A DNA stretch of 64,000 nt. Source: Ryuthela nishihirai (Eukaryota > Arthropoda > Arachnida > Araneae > Heptathelidae). The stretch is from contig JAWZYU010000024.1 of the NCBI GenBank assembly GCA_038380435.1, positions 53,840,613-53,904,612 of the forward strand, in the 5' to 3' direction. The notes below the pieces were generated by a model that saw only the letters and a list, made by a program, of their open reading frames with translations, was not told where the DNA came from and searched no databases. Of the stretch, positions 16,439-27,000 are shown piece by piece (within the stretch, counting starts at the first letter, position 1; the number at the start of each line of letters is the position of its first letter). The position numbers and the translations under genes are program-made.

Positions 16439-16823
16439 GGGGCGGGAGTGGCTCAGTCGGTAGCGCGCCAGGCTCGTAATCTGTAGTTCCCAGGTTTGAG
16501 TCCCAGCTGGATCCCCGTTGAGATTTATCTCTGCAAAATTCCCCGCCCTGCCCACGGTCAGTAGGGGACACCGATGGGCTTGGAAAGGCCACCGTCCGTC
16601 GGATGGGACGTTAAGCCGTGGCCCCGTGTGCGGGAGAGCCATACCCTGTGTACGTTAAAGAACACGCTGGATGACCTTGACGGGAGGCTACCATCTGTCT
16701 CCCAACAGCTGTTCCAGTGGGTCCCCACCCCCAACCTTCTCTGAGCCTTCGGGGTCCATGTGACCTGGTCATTTAGCCCATGGTGTGCAAAAAAAGTGCC
16801 GCTCAGAGGTAAAACAACCCAAC
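16439..16823 (+). mobile_element. SINE family A, full length, with target-site duplication
   Basis: Best plus-strand reference copy. The head reads GTGGCTCAGTCGGTAGCGCG (A-box side) and CCCAGGTTTGAGTCCCAGC (B-box side); body motifs are GGATGGGACGTTAAGCCGTG and GGAGAGCCATACCCTGTGT; the end is GAGGTAAAACAACCCAAC. Flanked by ACATGAAAAAGTA (16426-16438) and ACATGGAAAAGTA (16824-16836), one mismatch in 13. The conserved body motif resembles broadly distributed metazoan SINE central domains; assignment to a named domain is a guess. Confidence 0.9.
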
Positions 16824-17175
16824 ACATGGAAAAGTAAATAAATATAATCTCATTCCTTAATTTTGCACATTTATTGTCCTTGGAATCAGAGAGAATGCTT
16901 TATATCCGAGACAAATTCAGTTGAATCTCAGTTATCTGATGTTTAAATGGGCGTCAGAGAAGCAAAATATGTTTGGTTCGAAATTAAATAATGACATGCA
17001 ATTTCTTACAGTATGAAAACGCCATTTATAAATTTCAGTATCTATAGATGTAAGTGCAACATATACTAAATTCAAAATTTTAAAATTAAATGATCAGAAC
17101 TGATTTTAAACAGATAACATGCATGATATAATAACTAATATTTATTCACCTCTTAAAATATAAAATACACCTTTA

Positions 17176-17400
17176 TATTGGCCAGGGTTGGGTCTGAGCA
17201 GCACTGTTTTGCACACAATGAGCTAAATAGCAGGTCACAAAAACCCTTGAGAGCTCAGACAAGGTTGGGGGAGGGTACCCATTGGGCAGCTGTTGGGAGA
17301 CAGATGGGACTACATCCAAGACTACAAAAAAGTAAAATAACACCTCTTATTTCTTTTTTTTATTTCAGCCCCCCCCCCCCCCCCCCCCGTCAAGGTCGTC
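17176..17400 (-). mobile_element. SINE family A fragment with a copied local segment inside it
   Basis: 17182-17306 matches the SINE from its 3' end to GGGAGACAGATGGG; SINE-like sequence (CCCGTCAAGGTCGTC) resumes after the poly-C at about 17371-17388. Between them lies a 60-bp segment nearly identical to 18136-18195 followed by the C tract. Confidence 0.65.
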
Positions 17401-18195
17401 TATTATTTGCCAGTTGCAGGAATACTAAATGACCATCATGCAGATTTTGTGAAGGGAAGGAAAACATATGTTAGCTATACCCCTCAAGCAGCTGCTTGCC
17501 ACAGAGGTCTGACAGGAACCTGTCAGTTTATATGCCAGAGTAGAAGATGGCAGACAAATGAAGTTTTCAAGTGTATTATCACATTTGATTCATAAGTGAT
17601 GAATATTTTTTAACATAATTTATCTCAGTAAATTAATTTGATTGAAATAATAACTATAACAATGTCAAATATTGAAACACATCTAATTTTCATAAATAAC
17701 ATCAATTGTAATGAATGTGAGACCCATTCATTACAGTTGTGTCCTATCAAGTAATTATGGGCAGAGCTAAGTGAAATTGTACAGATTGTAACAGATGAAG
17801 GGGGGAAAGGTACTAAGAAGGAATGTGTAGCAGCTAGCTACATTTACAAAAAATAATTCATGAATATCATTATGCATCTTTAAATGAAGGAATTTTTATT
17901 TCTCCTTTGAGAAGGAAGATAAGAATTCTAATTTCAATAATGAAAACAGAATGGCAATATTGGTTTCGAAAAAATTTAGAGTATGAAGTACTTGTATATA
18001 TACATACATATACTTAAAAATTTCAATTTGAAAAAATTATATCAGAATGTATAAAGAAAAATATGTTTTCATTTCACAAATGATATTGCTTATTTCTCAT
18101 TAGTTTACCATGCACTTAGTGTGTTGATGTAATTACATCCAAGACTACAAAAAAGTAAAATAACACCTTTTATTTCTTGTTTCTTTATTTCAGCC
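17309..18195. repeat. Direct repeat of about 60 bp, copies 827 bp apart
   Basis: ACATCCAAGACTACAAAAAA and TAAAATAACACC followed by a T-rich tract and TTTATTTCAGCC occur at 17309-17371 and 18136-18195. Only the poly-T part differs. The first copy is inside a SINE fragment, so the second is the likely source. Confidence 0.8.
17482..17560 (-). mobile_element. SINE family B fragment
   Basis: Contains CAAGCAGCTGCTTGCCACAG and AGGTCTGACAGGAACCTGTC, matching the 3' part of family B. The tRNA-like head is missing. Confidence 0.65.
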
Positions 18196-21038
18196 TTATC
18201 TGTGATATTTGATACATTATTCAGTGACACAAATCAGTTTAAAATGAGACCTAAACTGTATCTTAAAAAAAAAAGCTTTCAGCTCATGAAACAAAAATAA
18301 TACAATAAAAATTTTCAACGTTTATTAACTGTAACAAAATGGCTTTGATAAAATCATAGTCTAATAAGGAATACTCAAAACTATTCCATATCAGAGATGA
18401 GCTGTGTGAAAAATGCCAAGAATTTAGACCAAAATTTCCATTGGGCTATTGAAAATTAAATATTACAGATATATTTTACACCTGGATTTTTGCAAAATTA
18501 AAGTATACTTAAAATAACTTTATACTAATATTTACATGTTTAATATGTTAGAAGAAAAAGCAGAAATAAAAGTGTAGTTGAAAAAAATAAAATTTTATGA
18601 GTTTAGAAAATGGCTGTGAATAAACAACAGTATATGTGTGAGAAGGCAATTCTGCTCGTTGTATCAAAAACTTATTCTTCTCTGCTTTGAAAATAAACCC
18701 TAAGAATGGTGGTCTAAAGTATACATAATGCACCATATAATGTAGAAATTACAATGCATCACTTGTGGAAATACACAGTAATGCACTGTGATATTTATAG
18801 TCCTCTCTAGTGAGCACAGAGAGAACAACTTAAGGGGGGGGGGGGTAAGACAAGAATGTGTAAGCAGAATCACAGTACACAATTTCCAAAATCTAGGCAC
18901 TGTCCCTTTTCAGTATCAATCACCTAAGTTCAGTATCAGTCAATATGATGATACAGTAACCTCATCTCACAAATAGTCAAGGAATAGTTATGTTCAACAT
19001 ACAACATTATATTTAATCATGAAAAGTTCCACTGTATTTTTTCAAAATATGTAGTTTACTATATCATAACACATATTTTGATAAATGAAAATTTATTCAG
19101 AGCATATCAACAATATATGCATTTGCAGAACCAGGATGAATTAAATTGCACTGTTATGTGAAACAAATATTGTTATAAAACAATGACAACCAACAGTATG
19201 ATTAACTATATTTTCATAAATGTACACATTTATATTGTCAAATTTGAATTAAAGTAATGAAAAACAAAGGAAAAATATTCAGTCCCTTTTAACTAAAAAT
19301 ATTTAGTAAATAACGTTCCCTATAATTATACATTTCCTTTCTTAGGCCTGAAAGTAATAAGTAGTAATATCAACAGATGCACATGAGCCTTCTGGATGCA
19401 GCAGCCCTTTATCAATAAAATTCCTACTGCATGTTCAGAGTTTATTCTAAAAGAACTTTACCATTAACTTAATTTTTGTGCTGGAAATATATTTTGCTAC
19501 AGCATGTTATATTCACTAATTTCTAATGTTCGAAAAATTACCTTATGATCCATCTTATTTGATGTACATTGTTTACATTATTATTCTCTAAACCATATTA
19601 AAGTTATTAAAAAAAAGTATTTAAAACTACAAATAAAGGTACTATATAAATTCATTAATAACATACCATGGCATCCCATACAAAAATAATGGAAGAAAAT
19701 TTCCCTAATTCCAATTTTTTAGAAAATTGTATATCAATTGAGTAAACAAAATTGATCTAATTTCATTTGTATTAAAAAGAGGAAAAGAGGAAGAAAATTT
19801 AAACATTCTTAGAAATGTAAGATTTGATAGAAATAATATTTTTTTTATATATACATCTATCCCTCGATTTACACGGTATTCAGTTCACACAATTTTGGCT
19901 TTGCATGGTCAAAAAATGCAACCAGTTTCGATTTACACGGTACTGACTAAGATTTCCTTTCTATGTACGTCTCAGTCAGTACCGTGTAAATCGAAACTGG
20001 TTACATTTTTTGACCGTGCAAAGCCAAAATTGTGTGAACTGAGTACCGTGTAAATCGAGGGATAGGTGTATATAATATTGACATAATCAATTTTATTATA
20101 GAAACTGAATTTCCAAATCTTATTTAAAAAAAAAAAAGTAACAATGCAGTACTTATTTGGTATTACAATCATACTGTTACTCCTACATTCAGTTACCTGA
20201 GCAAAATTAAATCTGTAATTATATATTACCATGTAAGGTTTATTTCATATACCAAAAGGTATCATTATTTTAACTAATAAAATAATGTAGCACAAAAAGT
20301 TCCACATAAATAAATCTCCAAGATATACCTGAAAGTTTATGTAATTAAAAATACAGTAGAAAATCAGAAATTAATTTTCACTAAGACTGAATTACAGGTT
20401 TATTACAGGGACCCACTTTATTTTAAAATATATATTTATTGGTTGATAAAGCTACTTGATTCAGTTAGATCAAAAATTCAAGTGGTATCAAATATTCAAC
20501 AGATAATAAGCAAATGTAAATGTATATAAAATATTGCTTACGATTGCCATGTTGTGCATTAAGGTAAAACACTGTTTGCTCCTTTATTTATATTGACGAT
20601 GATGATAATGATTTATGGTTGCTTTGTAATGCTTATATTACTCAGATGTCTATGATTCAACAGAATATATGTACAGCTTCTTTGTAACAACACAAAACTG
20701 CTTATACTAAATTTTCATTTAAATATTATTTCAAAACATTAAATTTAGTTTATTTTCATCATGTATGAAATAATTTGAACAAGTCAATGAAAATAATAGT
20801 CTGAAGGTAAATTAATACATGGACAAAAAATTCTAAAAATCTATGATGGACGCAGTATAACACCCAGTGAAAAAATAATTTATAAAAATGTATTGATGAA
20901 AAAGGACAACTTTTGAAATAACATATCAAGCAGCGTATTTTTTTTAATCTTGCAGAGTACCTTGAAACTTTTCATGGTTAAACTGAAAACAAAAAAGTTT
21001 GGTCTATACGTTGTACCCAATTCAAGCTTCTGTCATTT
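17561..21038 (-). other. AT-rich DNA downstream of the PDS5 stop codon, probably in part PDS5 3' UTR
   Basis: No open frame of note and no repeat apart from the hairpin at 19847-20073, so on position it is the best candidate for the 3' UTR. Several AATAAA signals occur on the minus strand (for example near 20418 and 20583) but none can be chosen. A poly-G run lies at 18834-18845. Confidence 0.4.
19847..20073. mobile_element. Hairpin MITE with about 100-bp arms
   Basis: Left arm 19847-19948 and right arm 19974-20073 are reverse complements with only a few mismatches, separated by about 25 bp. Outer ends read TCTATCCCTCGATTTACACG, flanked by TATA on both sides. Each arm carries CGATTTACACGGTA twice, at its outer and inner ends. 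The end motif is pogo/Tigger-like in style, but no related transposase copy is in the window. Lies in the probable 3' UTR of PDS5. Confidence 0.85.
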
Positions 21039-21065
21039 TTATCTTCGCCTAGTTGGCCGTTTCCC
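21039..21065 (-). CDS. PDS5: PDS5 terminal coding exon (27 nt) with stop codon
   Basis: After acceptor TATATTTTTAG (AG at 21067-21066) the phase-0 frame reads GKRPTRRR followed by TAA at 21041-21039. A short Arg-rich end fits PDS5B, which ends in a basic run. It lies 13.2 kb from exon f. The assignment rests on phase, strand, acceptor quality and composition. An overlooked exon between 21066 and 34307, or a different end, is possible. Confidence 0.6.
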   Translation of the reverse strand, partial: GKRPTRRR

Positions 21066-24000
21066 CTAAAAATATAATTAATAATTTGTTTTAAATGTCA
21101 TGGATACTATTAAAACAACAGTTAATTTGAAATGGAAGGGTCTAAAATAATATAACTTTGAAGTACAGTATGATCCAAATGTACTGACAACAGGGAAAAC
21201 TCATGCAATCAGAACATACATTGGTACAATTACATGAAATAGTATAAGTAGAAAAGTCAAAGAACTGCTATGGGCTACAAGTATAGAATACAAAATGTTC
21301 AATTTGTGAGTTTATAGTACACTTGTATGAGCTATTACCATGCTCCACTTACTGCTATTATTTTTTTTACTGATCATGGCTATCTCAACCATTATATCAT
21401 CGTTCAATTCCTGAATGCCTGAATGGTGTGAAGGGAATTTTGATAGACCCTGGATTTGAGGTGTCTCCACAAGAAGTTCCAAGTTGTCATATTACATGAG
21501 TGAGGTAGTCATTCAATAGAGCCTTTCTATCTAATCCGTTTCTCAGGTAGGTTACAATGTAACCAGTCCAGAACATTTATGTATAATGTACAGGTACACC
21601 ATCCTTTTAAAAATATTGCTTTGTTAAAAAAGATATGATCAAATTGTTGAGATAAGGGGTCAACACATTTTCCAACATATCAAAGTACACTGAGAGGCCA
21701 AAAGTCACGGGATACGTGCCTAATAACGAGTTGGTCCTCCTTGAGCCCTCAGCAGTGCAACCACGTCAAGGCATGGAGTCAATGAGTTGCCAGTACTGTT
21801 CTGCAGGGATGGCAGCCCACACATCCTGCAATGTAGACCATAATTGTGTTGCATTGAATGGTGCTGGATTCATGGATAGTAAGCTTGTTTCCATTGTATC
21901 CCACAGATGCTCCAAGGAGTTCATATCGGGGACCGTGGGGGCCAATTCATGGTGGTAAAGTCCGTGGAGTGTTCCTCGATCCACCTCCTAGCAACCAAAG
22001 ACTAGTGACATGTTGCATTATCTTGTTGGAATACCCCTTCACCATCAGGGTGCTCGAATGTCATGAAGGGGTGCATCAGGGTGCTCGAGTGTCATGAAGG
22101 GGTACATCAGGGTGCTCGAGCGACATGAAGGGGTGCAGGTGATTTGTGAGAATGTCCACATATCTCATACCTGTCAGCGATTGCTCCAAACAGATGAGAG
22201 AGCCCAATGCAGACCACAAATGGTGTGGGGCACTTGCCCGACACCATCACAGAGCCGCCTCCAGCCTGAACAGTACCTTGCATATAGGAAGAGTCAATGG
22301 CTTCATGGGGCCTACGTCACACTCTCACGCACCCGTCAGTGTGAAACAACTGTAACCTTGATTCATTGAATCATGCTATCCGACGCCACAGTTCTACTGT
22401 CCAATTTCGAAGTCTTTGGACCCATTCCAGTTGTTGAGCTCTGTGATGATGTGTAAGCAATGGGACACAATGGGATGATGTGTAAGCAATGGGAATGTAA
22501 GCAGGTGGCAACGGACAGTCCTTTCAAAAACGTTTTGTGTTTGGCTTGCATTAAAATTGGCAGTGATTTCATGCACTGTAACATATCTGTTGGTCATTAC
22601 CATTCATGACAGCCGATGCGAATTCTGTTTGTCAATTGCACATGACCGTTCTGTTCGTTGGTTTACATGTGTGGAAATGCCATCGACAGAATACTGATGA
22701 TAAACTCTTGACGCTGTAGAATTGGAAAAACTGAATTCTTGCACGATCTCAAATATTACATGACCCATCCTTCTGGCACCGATGATCAAGCCATGTTAAA
22801 AGACCTTTCAGAAACGTTTTGCATTTGGCCCGCATTCAAATTGGCAGTGATTTCATGCATTGTAGCTGTCTGTTGGTCGTTACCATTCATGACAGCCGAT
22901 ATGAATTCCATTTATCAATTGCACATGGCCGTTCTGTTCGCTGGTTTACATGTGTGGAAATGCCATCAATAGAATACTGATGATAAACTCGACTCCGTAC
23001 ACCTGGGAAAACTGAATTCCTGCACAATCTCCAATATTACATGACCCATTCTTCTGGCACCAATGATCAAGCCACGTTCAAAGTCAGACAACTCACAACG
23101 TGCAGCCAGGATGAATTAATAACTACTCCAAAATGAACGTTGGGTTTGTAGGCTACTGCAGAGTCATTCTTAAGTTGACGTCCAATGCATCGGTTACGAG
23201 TACAGTACGCTAGTTCTACTTTAACTGCTATTCCCATGACTTTTGGCCTCTCAATGTAAATCTGAGCATTCACAATGTCCCTAAAGAATAATGGACCAAT
23301 GATTTGATCATAATGATTCACATCAGACCATCACCCGACAATCCTGAAGAGGCTCTTCTTGTATTCAGTATGGATTCTTATAAGACCAGTATCTGAAAGT
23401 GTGAGGGTTCAAATGGCCTGACAGATGAAAAACTGCTTCATCAGTAAGATGATATGGCATACAATGCTCTGCTGAACCAGTGCCCATTCACAGAACTTTT
23501 AATCTGTTATCATAATAATTTGGATAGAGTTCCTGAGTAAATCTAAGTTTATACATATGAAACGCATTTCTTCAAAAATTATCCTCATTGTTGACACTGT
23601 AATCCTTCTGCATAAAGGAAACATCACATTTGAAGCTTTACTTTTGGCTGTTAAATTATTATCTCACTCAGCATACCAATAAAGAATTTGTGTGCAAATA
23701 TCTTTCAAAAATATTTGCCTAAAGCACTTCATTAAGCACACACAAAGGTCTGATACATCCTCTGCAGCTCAGTTATTGACTTTATTCATGCAAACAGAGG
23801 TGTTAGGATGACTGAAGCTCAACTGCTCATTTGCATAAAATATCCATCACCAGGTGGCTGTCAGGCCCAGTGACTTCACTTGTTTAGATTAAATTCATCC
23901 ATGCATATTTTCAATTAGATAGAAAGTTTGCCAAACTTAAATTTTTTATTGGAGGTTTAGGGTTACTATTACAAAGGTGCAGCCATATTTTATTTCAGTA

Positions 24001-27000
24001 ATTTTTTGGTTAAAACTGCTTTTATGTTACTAATTTTTTTTTTCACTTATTGAATATGTCTTATGAAGGGAATACAAAGAGAAATTTTATTTTTTTATAA
24101 CATGTGATTGGTCTTGTAAAAGTGATAAAGATTCGATTTTGTTATGAAATGCTTAGTGATAAGGTGGATGTGAAGTCTAGTGAATACTTTGCACAGTGTT
24201 GGGCAAGTACGGAATTTTTTTTTAAATATCTCATTTATGTTTTAAAAATTGCAATTAAAATTTTTTGTAGAATCTTATGATTGATATTTTGGATAAAGGT
24301 GATCCAGAAGATCACATTCTTTCCAGAAATATTTTGCTGATTTTAAGAGTGAATTAATTTTTAGCTTTGCCTGATTAAAAAGCATTACACCAATAATACT
24401 AGCATAATTATTTTCTTACTTTGCTACTTGAATATTGAATTATTTTTAGAATAACAGAATACTAGAATTATTTTTATTGTTCTTCAAATATAGACTGCAA
24501 TTAGAAAGAATAATTTGAAACTTGAGATTAAAAATGAAACCATAATCATGAGGCTGCTCCCTAAAGAAACACTTGATTTTTAAAAGGTACAAATTAATCT
24601 AGTGATATTTTTAATTATATTGAAATCTCATAATCAGTATTTAGTAATTGTAATTTTAAAATTAAGCTTTTCTATAGCAGTACATAATGGAAATTGATTT
24701 GGAAATGATTCAATCTCAATTTCAGCAGCTGAACTTAATATGGTTTGAAATACGGTTGAACTTGGTTATAACGAGTACCAGGGGACCAACAAAATTTCCT
24801 TGTTATAACCATTACCCACTATATCAGCGATGAGTTAAATCTACGTCCTATTTTTTTAATTCTCAATATCTTGATAAAAAGATAGATTCAAAAAACAAAA
24901 GAAATATTAGAAAAAAATATAATTACATACCTACATATTATTTGTGTTAATGCACTTAGTATTAAACACAATTTATTTGTCTGTAATTTTCATACTAAGT
25001 ACAATTTCTACATAATTAAGAACAAGACTAATAAACATGATTTCAATTAGTCTTTTTACTTATGAATTTTAAAATTGAAATTTGTTTTCAAGATTTTACT
25101 TTGATATTTCTCAAATTCCTCTTTAAACACTCATTTAACGTCTCATTATTTGCCCCAGTTCCTTAAAAAAATTTGACTAATGTGTCCATTGCACCTTGAG
25201 CTTGGGAGACTGTATTTTTTATAGTTCGTTACTTATTTTTAGTTACAAATTTTTCAGTTTTAATTTAAATTATTATCCTTTTGTTCTAATCCTTCTAGTA
25301 TCCAGCCTCAGAAACTAAGCCATCCAAAGACCAGCTATTTTGATCCTATGCTCAGCTAAAAAAAATTAACTTTATAAATTTTTTTGCCAAATAATGAATG
25401 AAAGAATTTATGGCATGCTACATATCAAATTAATCAGCATTTAATTCTTGATTTTCTGAAAATAAAATATTTAACAAAAAAGATGATGTTTTGTTTAAAT
25501 AGGACTTTTTTTCAGTCATTTAGTAAAAAAAAAAATGCATCGGGCAAATATGGATGAAATATAACAACCATTTATTTAACACTGAATCTTTGAATCTCAT
25601 CCAATATCATACTTGCTTTAGAACAGAAAATGCAGAAAAAGAATTACCACTGAAGGAACTTGGAGTTACAAAAACATATGCTTAAATTTTTGGGAATCAG
25701 CAAACTCTAAATTAAAGAAAGCAGTGCCATAAAATTTTTGTTTTTAAAACAAGGCAATTTAAATACAAATGGAAAAATATATCTAAAATCAGAAAAAGAG
25801 CTGTGAAAAAAAAATATTTGAAGGCATTTAAAGTTTAACTGTAGCATTGAAATTGAGAAATTAGTTTTGGTGTGAAGTAGCAAAATTGCTATGGAATTTT
25901 GGTTAAAAATTGTAACCTTCTAATGTTAATTAATATATTTTGATAAAACGTCATTAAAACATTGTTAAGATAAATCCTGCCTTTTACAAACTGTGCTTTT
26001 AGGGTAATTGCTTAATGTTACGATCTTCATGTAAGTCACCATTTGAGACACCCTTACAGTTTTGTTTTCAATCAATAACTAATTATTTCTAAAAAAATAT
26101 TGCCAACAGTGCAGGATTCAAACCCATGATTCTCTAGAAACACGTCTCCGGCATGTGTTCTGGCATAAAAAATGATTGCCATACCATCGGAATAATTTTT
26201 TTCAAATAATTATTTAAATTCCTTATTCTTCCTAATGACAGTATATACTAAAAAAGCAATAAAAATAATCTGCTGTTTAAAATCAAAAATCGACTAACAT
26301 ATTGACTGAAAGTGATTCATAGTTCCTAGATGATGCAACTTCCAGTAATAATAAAAACTGATTTTTACACTAAAAGTTCAGAGAGAATTTAAACTTCGTT
26401 TAACGGGGAAAGTGGGTCAAGGTCATTCAAATCAAAACTGATCAATAATCTCTGAATGGTACAGCAGAAGAAAGTAGTAAACTAATGATACACTACAGTA
26501 GAAACAGATTTATTTTTAAACATTATCATTATTTCTTCAAGTGGAATCAATAGGCAAATATATATCATATATTTAAATGCTATTTTAGATATCTGATTGG
26601 AACAATTAAAATAAATTGGCAATGTATATTTAAAAAAAACTCAAATTTACACCTTGCACTATAAAATTGTAAAAATCCAGTTTGGATATGCAAAAGGGTT
26701 AACCCTTCCAGTGTCCAGCCTGAAAAATTAGTTTCCATCCACAGGTCAAGCTATTTTCTCCCTATGCTCATCCAAAAAAAAAATAACTTTAAAACATTTT
26801 TGCCAAATAACTAATGAAAGGAATTATGGCATGTTATATGCCAAATTAATCAGCATTTAATTCTGGATTTTCTGAAAATAAAATATTTGACAAAAAAGAC
26901 TAAGTTTTATTTTAATAGGACTTTTTTTTTAGAGTCATGTAGTAAAAATGCATCTGGCAACACAAATAAAAATTTATTTAAAAAAAACTAATAGACAGAA

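Larger units (their letters stand above)
21688..23256 (-). mobile_element. Tc1-like transposon with both inverted ends and internal tandem duplications
   Basis: Ends CACTGAGAGGCCAAAAGTCA (21688) and, on the minus strand, CATTGAGAGGCCAAAAGTCA (23256), both next to TA duplicates (21686-21687, 23257-23258). Minus-strand transposase remnants: GARRMGHVIFEIVQEFSFSN and STASRVYHQYS (DNA-binding part) and MNSLEHLWDTME with LIDSMP (C-terminus). Length 1569 bp, inflated by tandem duplications at 22043-22135 and 22518-23081. Inactive. Confidence 0.88.
21360..23880 (-). mobile_element. Old mariner-like transposase remnant, split by a Tc1-like insertion
   Basis: With the inner element removed, the minus-strand frames read through. 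From 23540 to 23259: FHLSGHLNPHTFRYWSY and IGPLFFRDIVNAQI; then from 21687 down to about 21400: YFDMLENVLTPYLNNLI, and after frame changes SCNMTTWNFLLW and HLKSRVYQN. These resemble the DDE core of IS630/Tc1/mariner-type transposases common in insects. Ends were not found, limits are approximate, and it is heavily decayed. Confidence 0.65.

Noticed and set aside
16558..16827. Open frames of 70-90 codons recurring in every family-A SINE
   Set aside because: They recur because the SINE recurs. tRNA-derived SINEs do not encode protein, and the frames break differently in each copy.
18160..18200. Plus-strand splice-acceptor-like string (T-rich tract then TTTATTTCAG)
   Set aside because: No coding sequence follows in any frame, and the same string is copied at 17371 by a local duplication.
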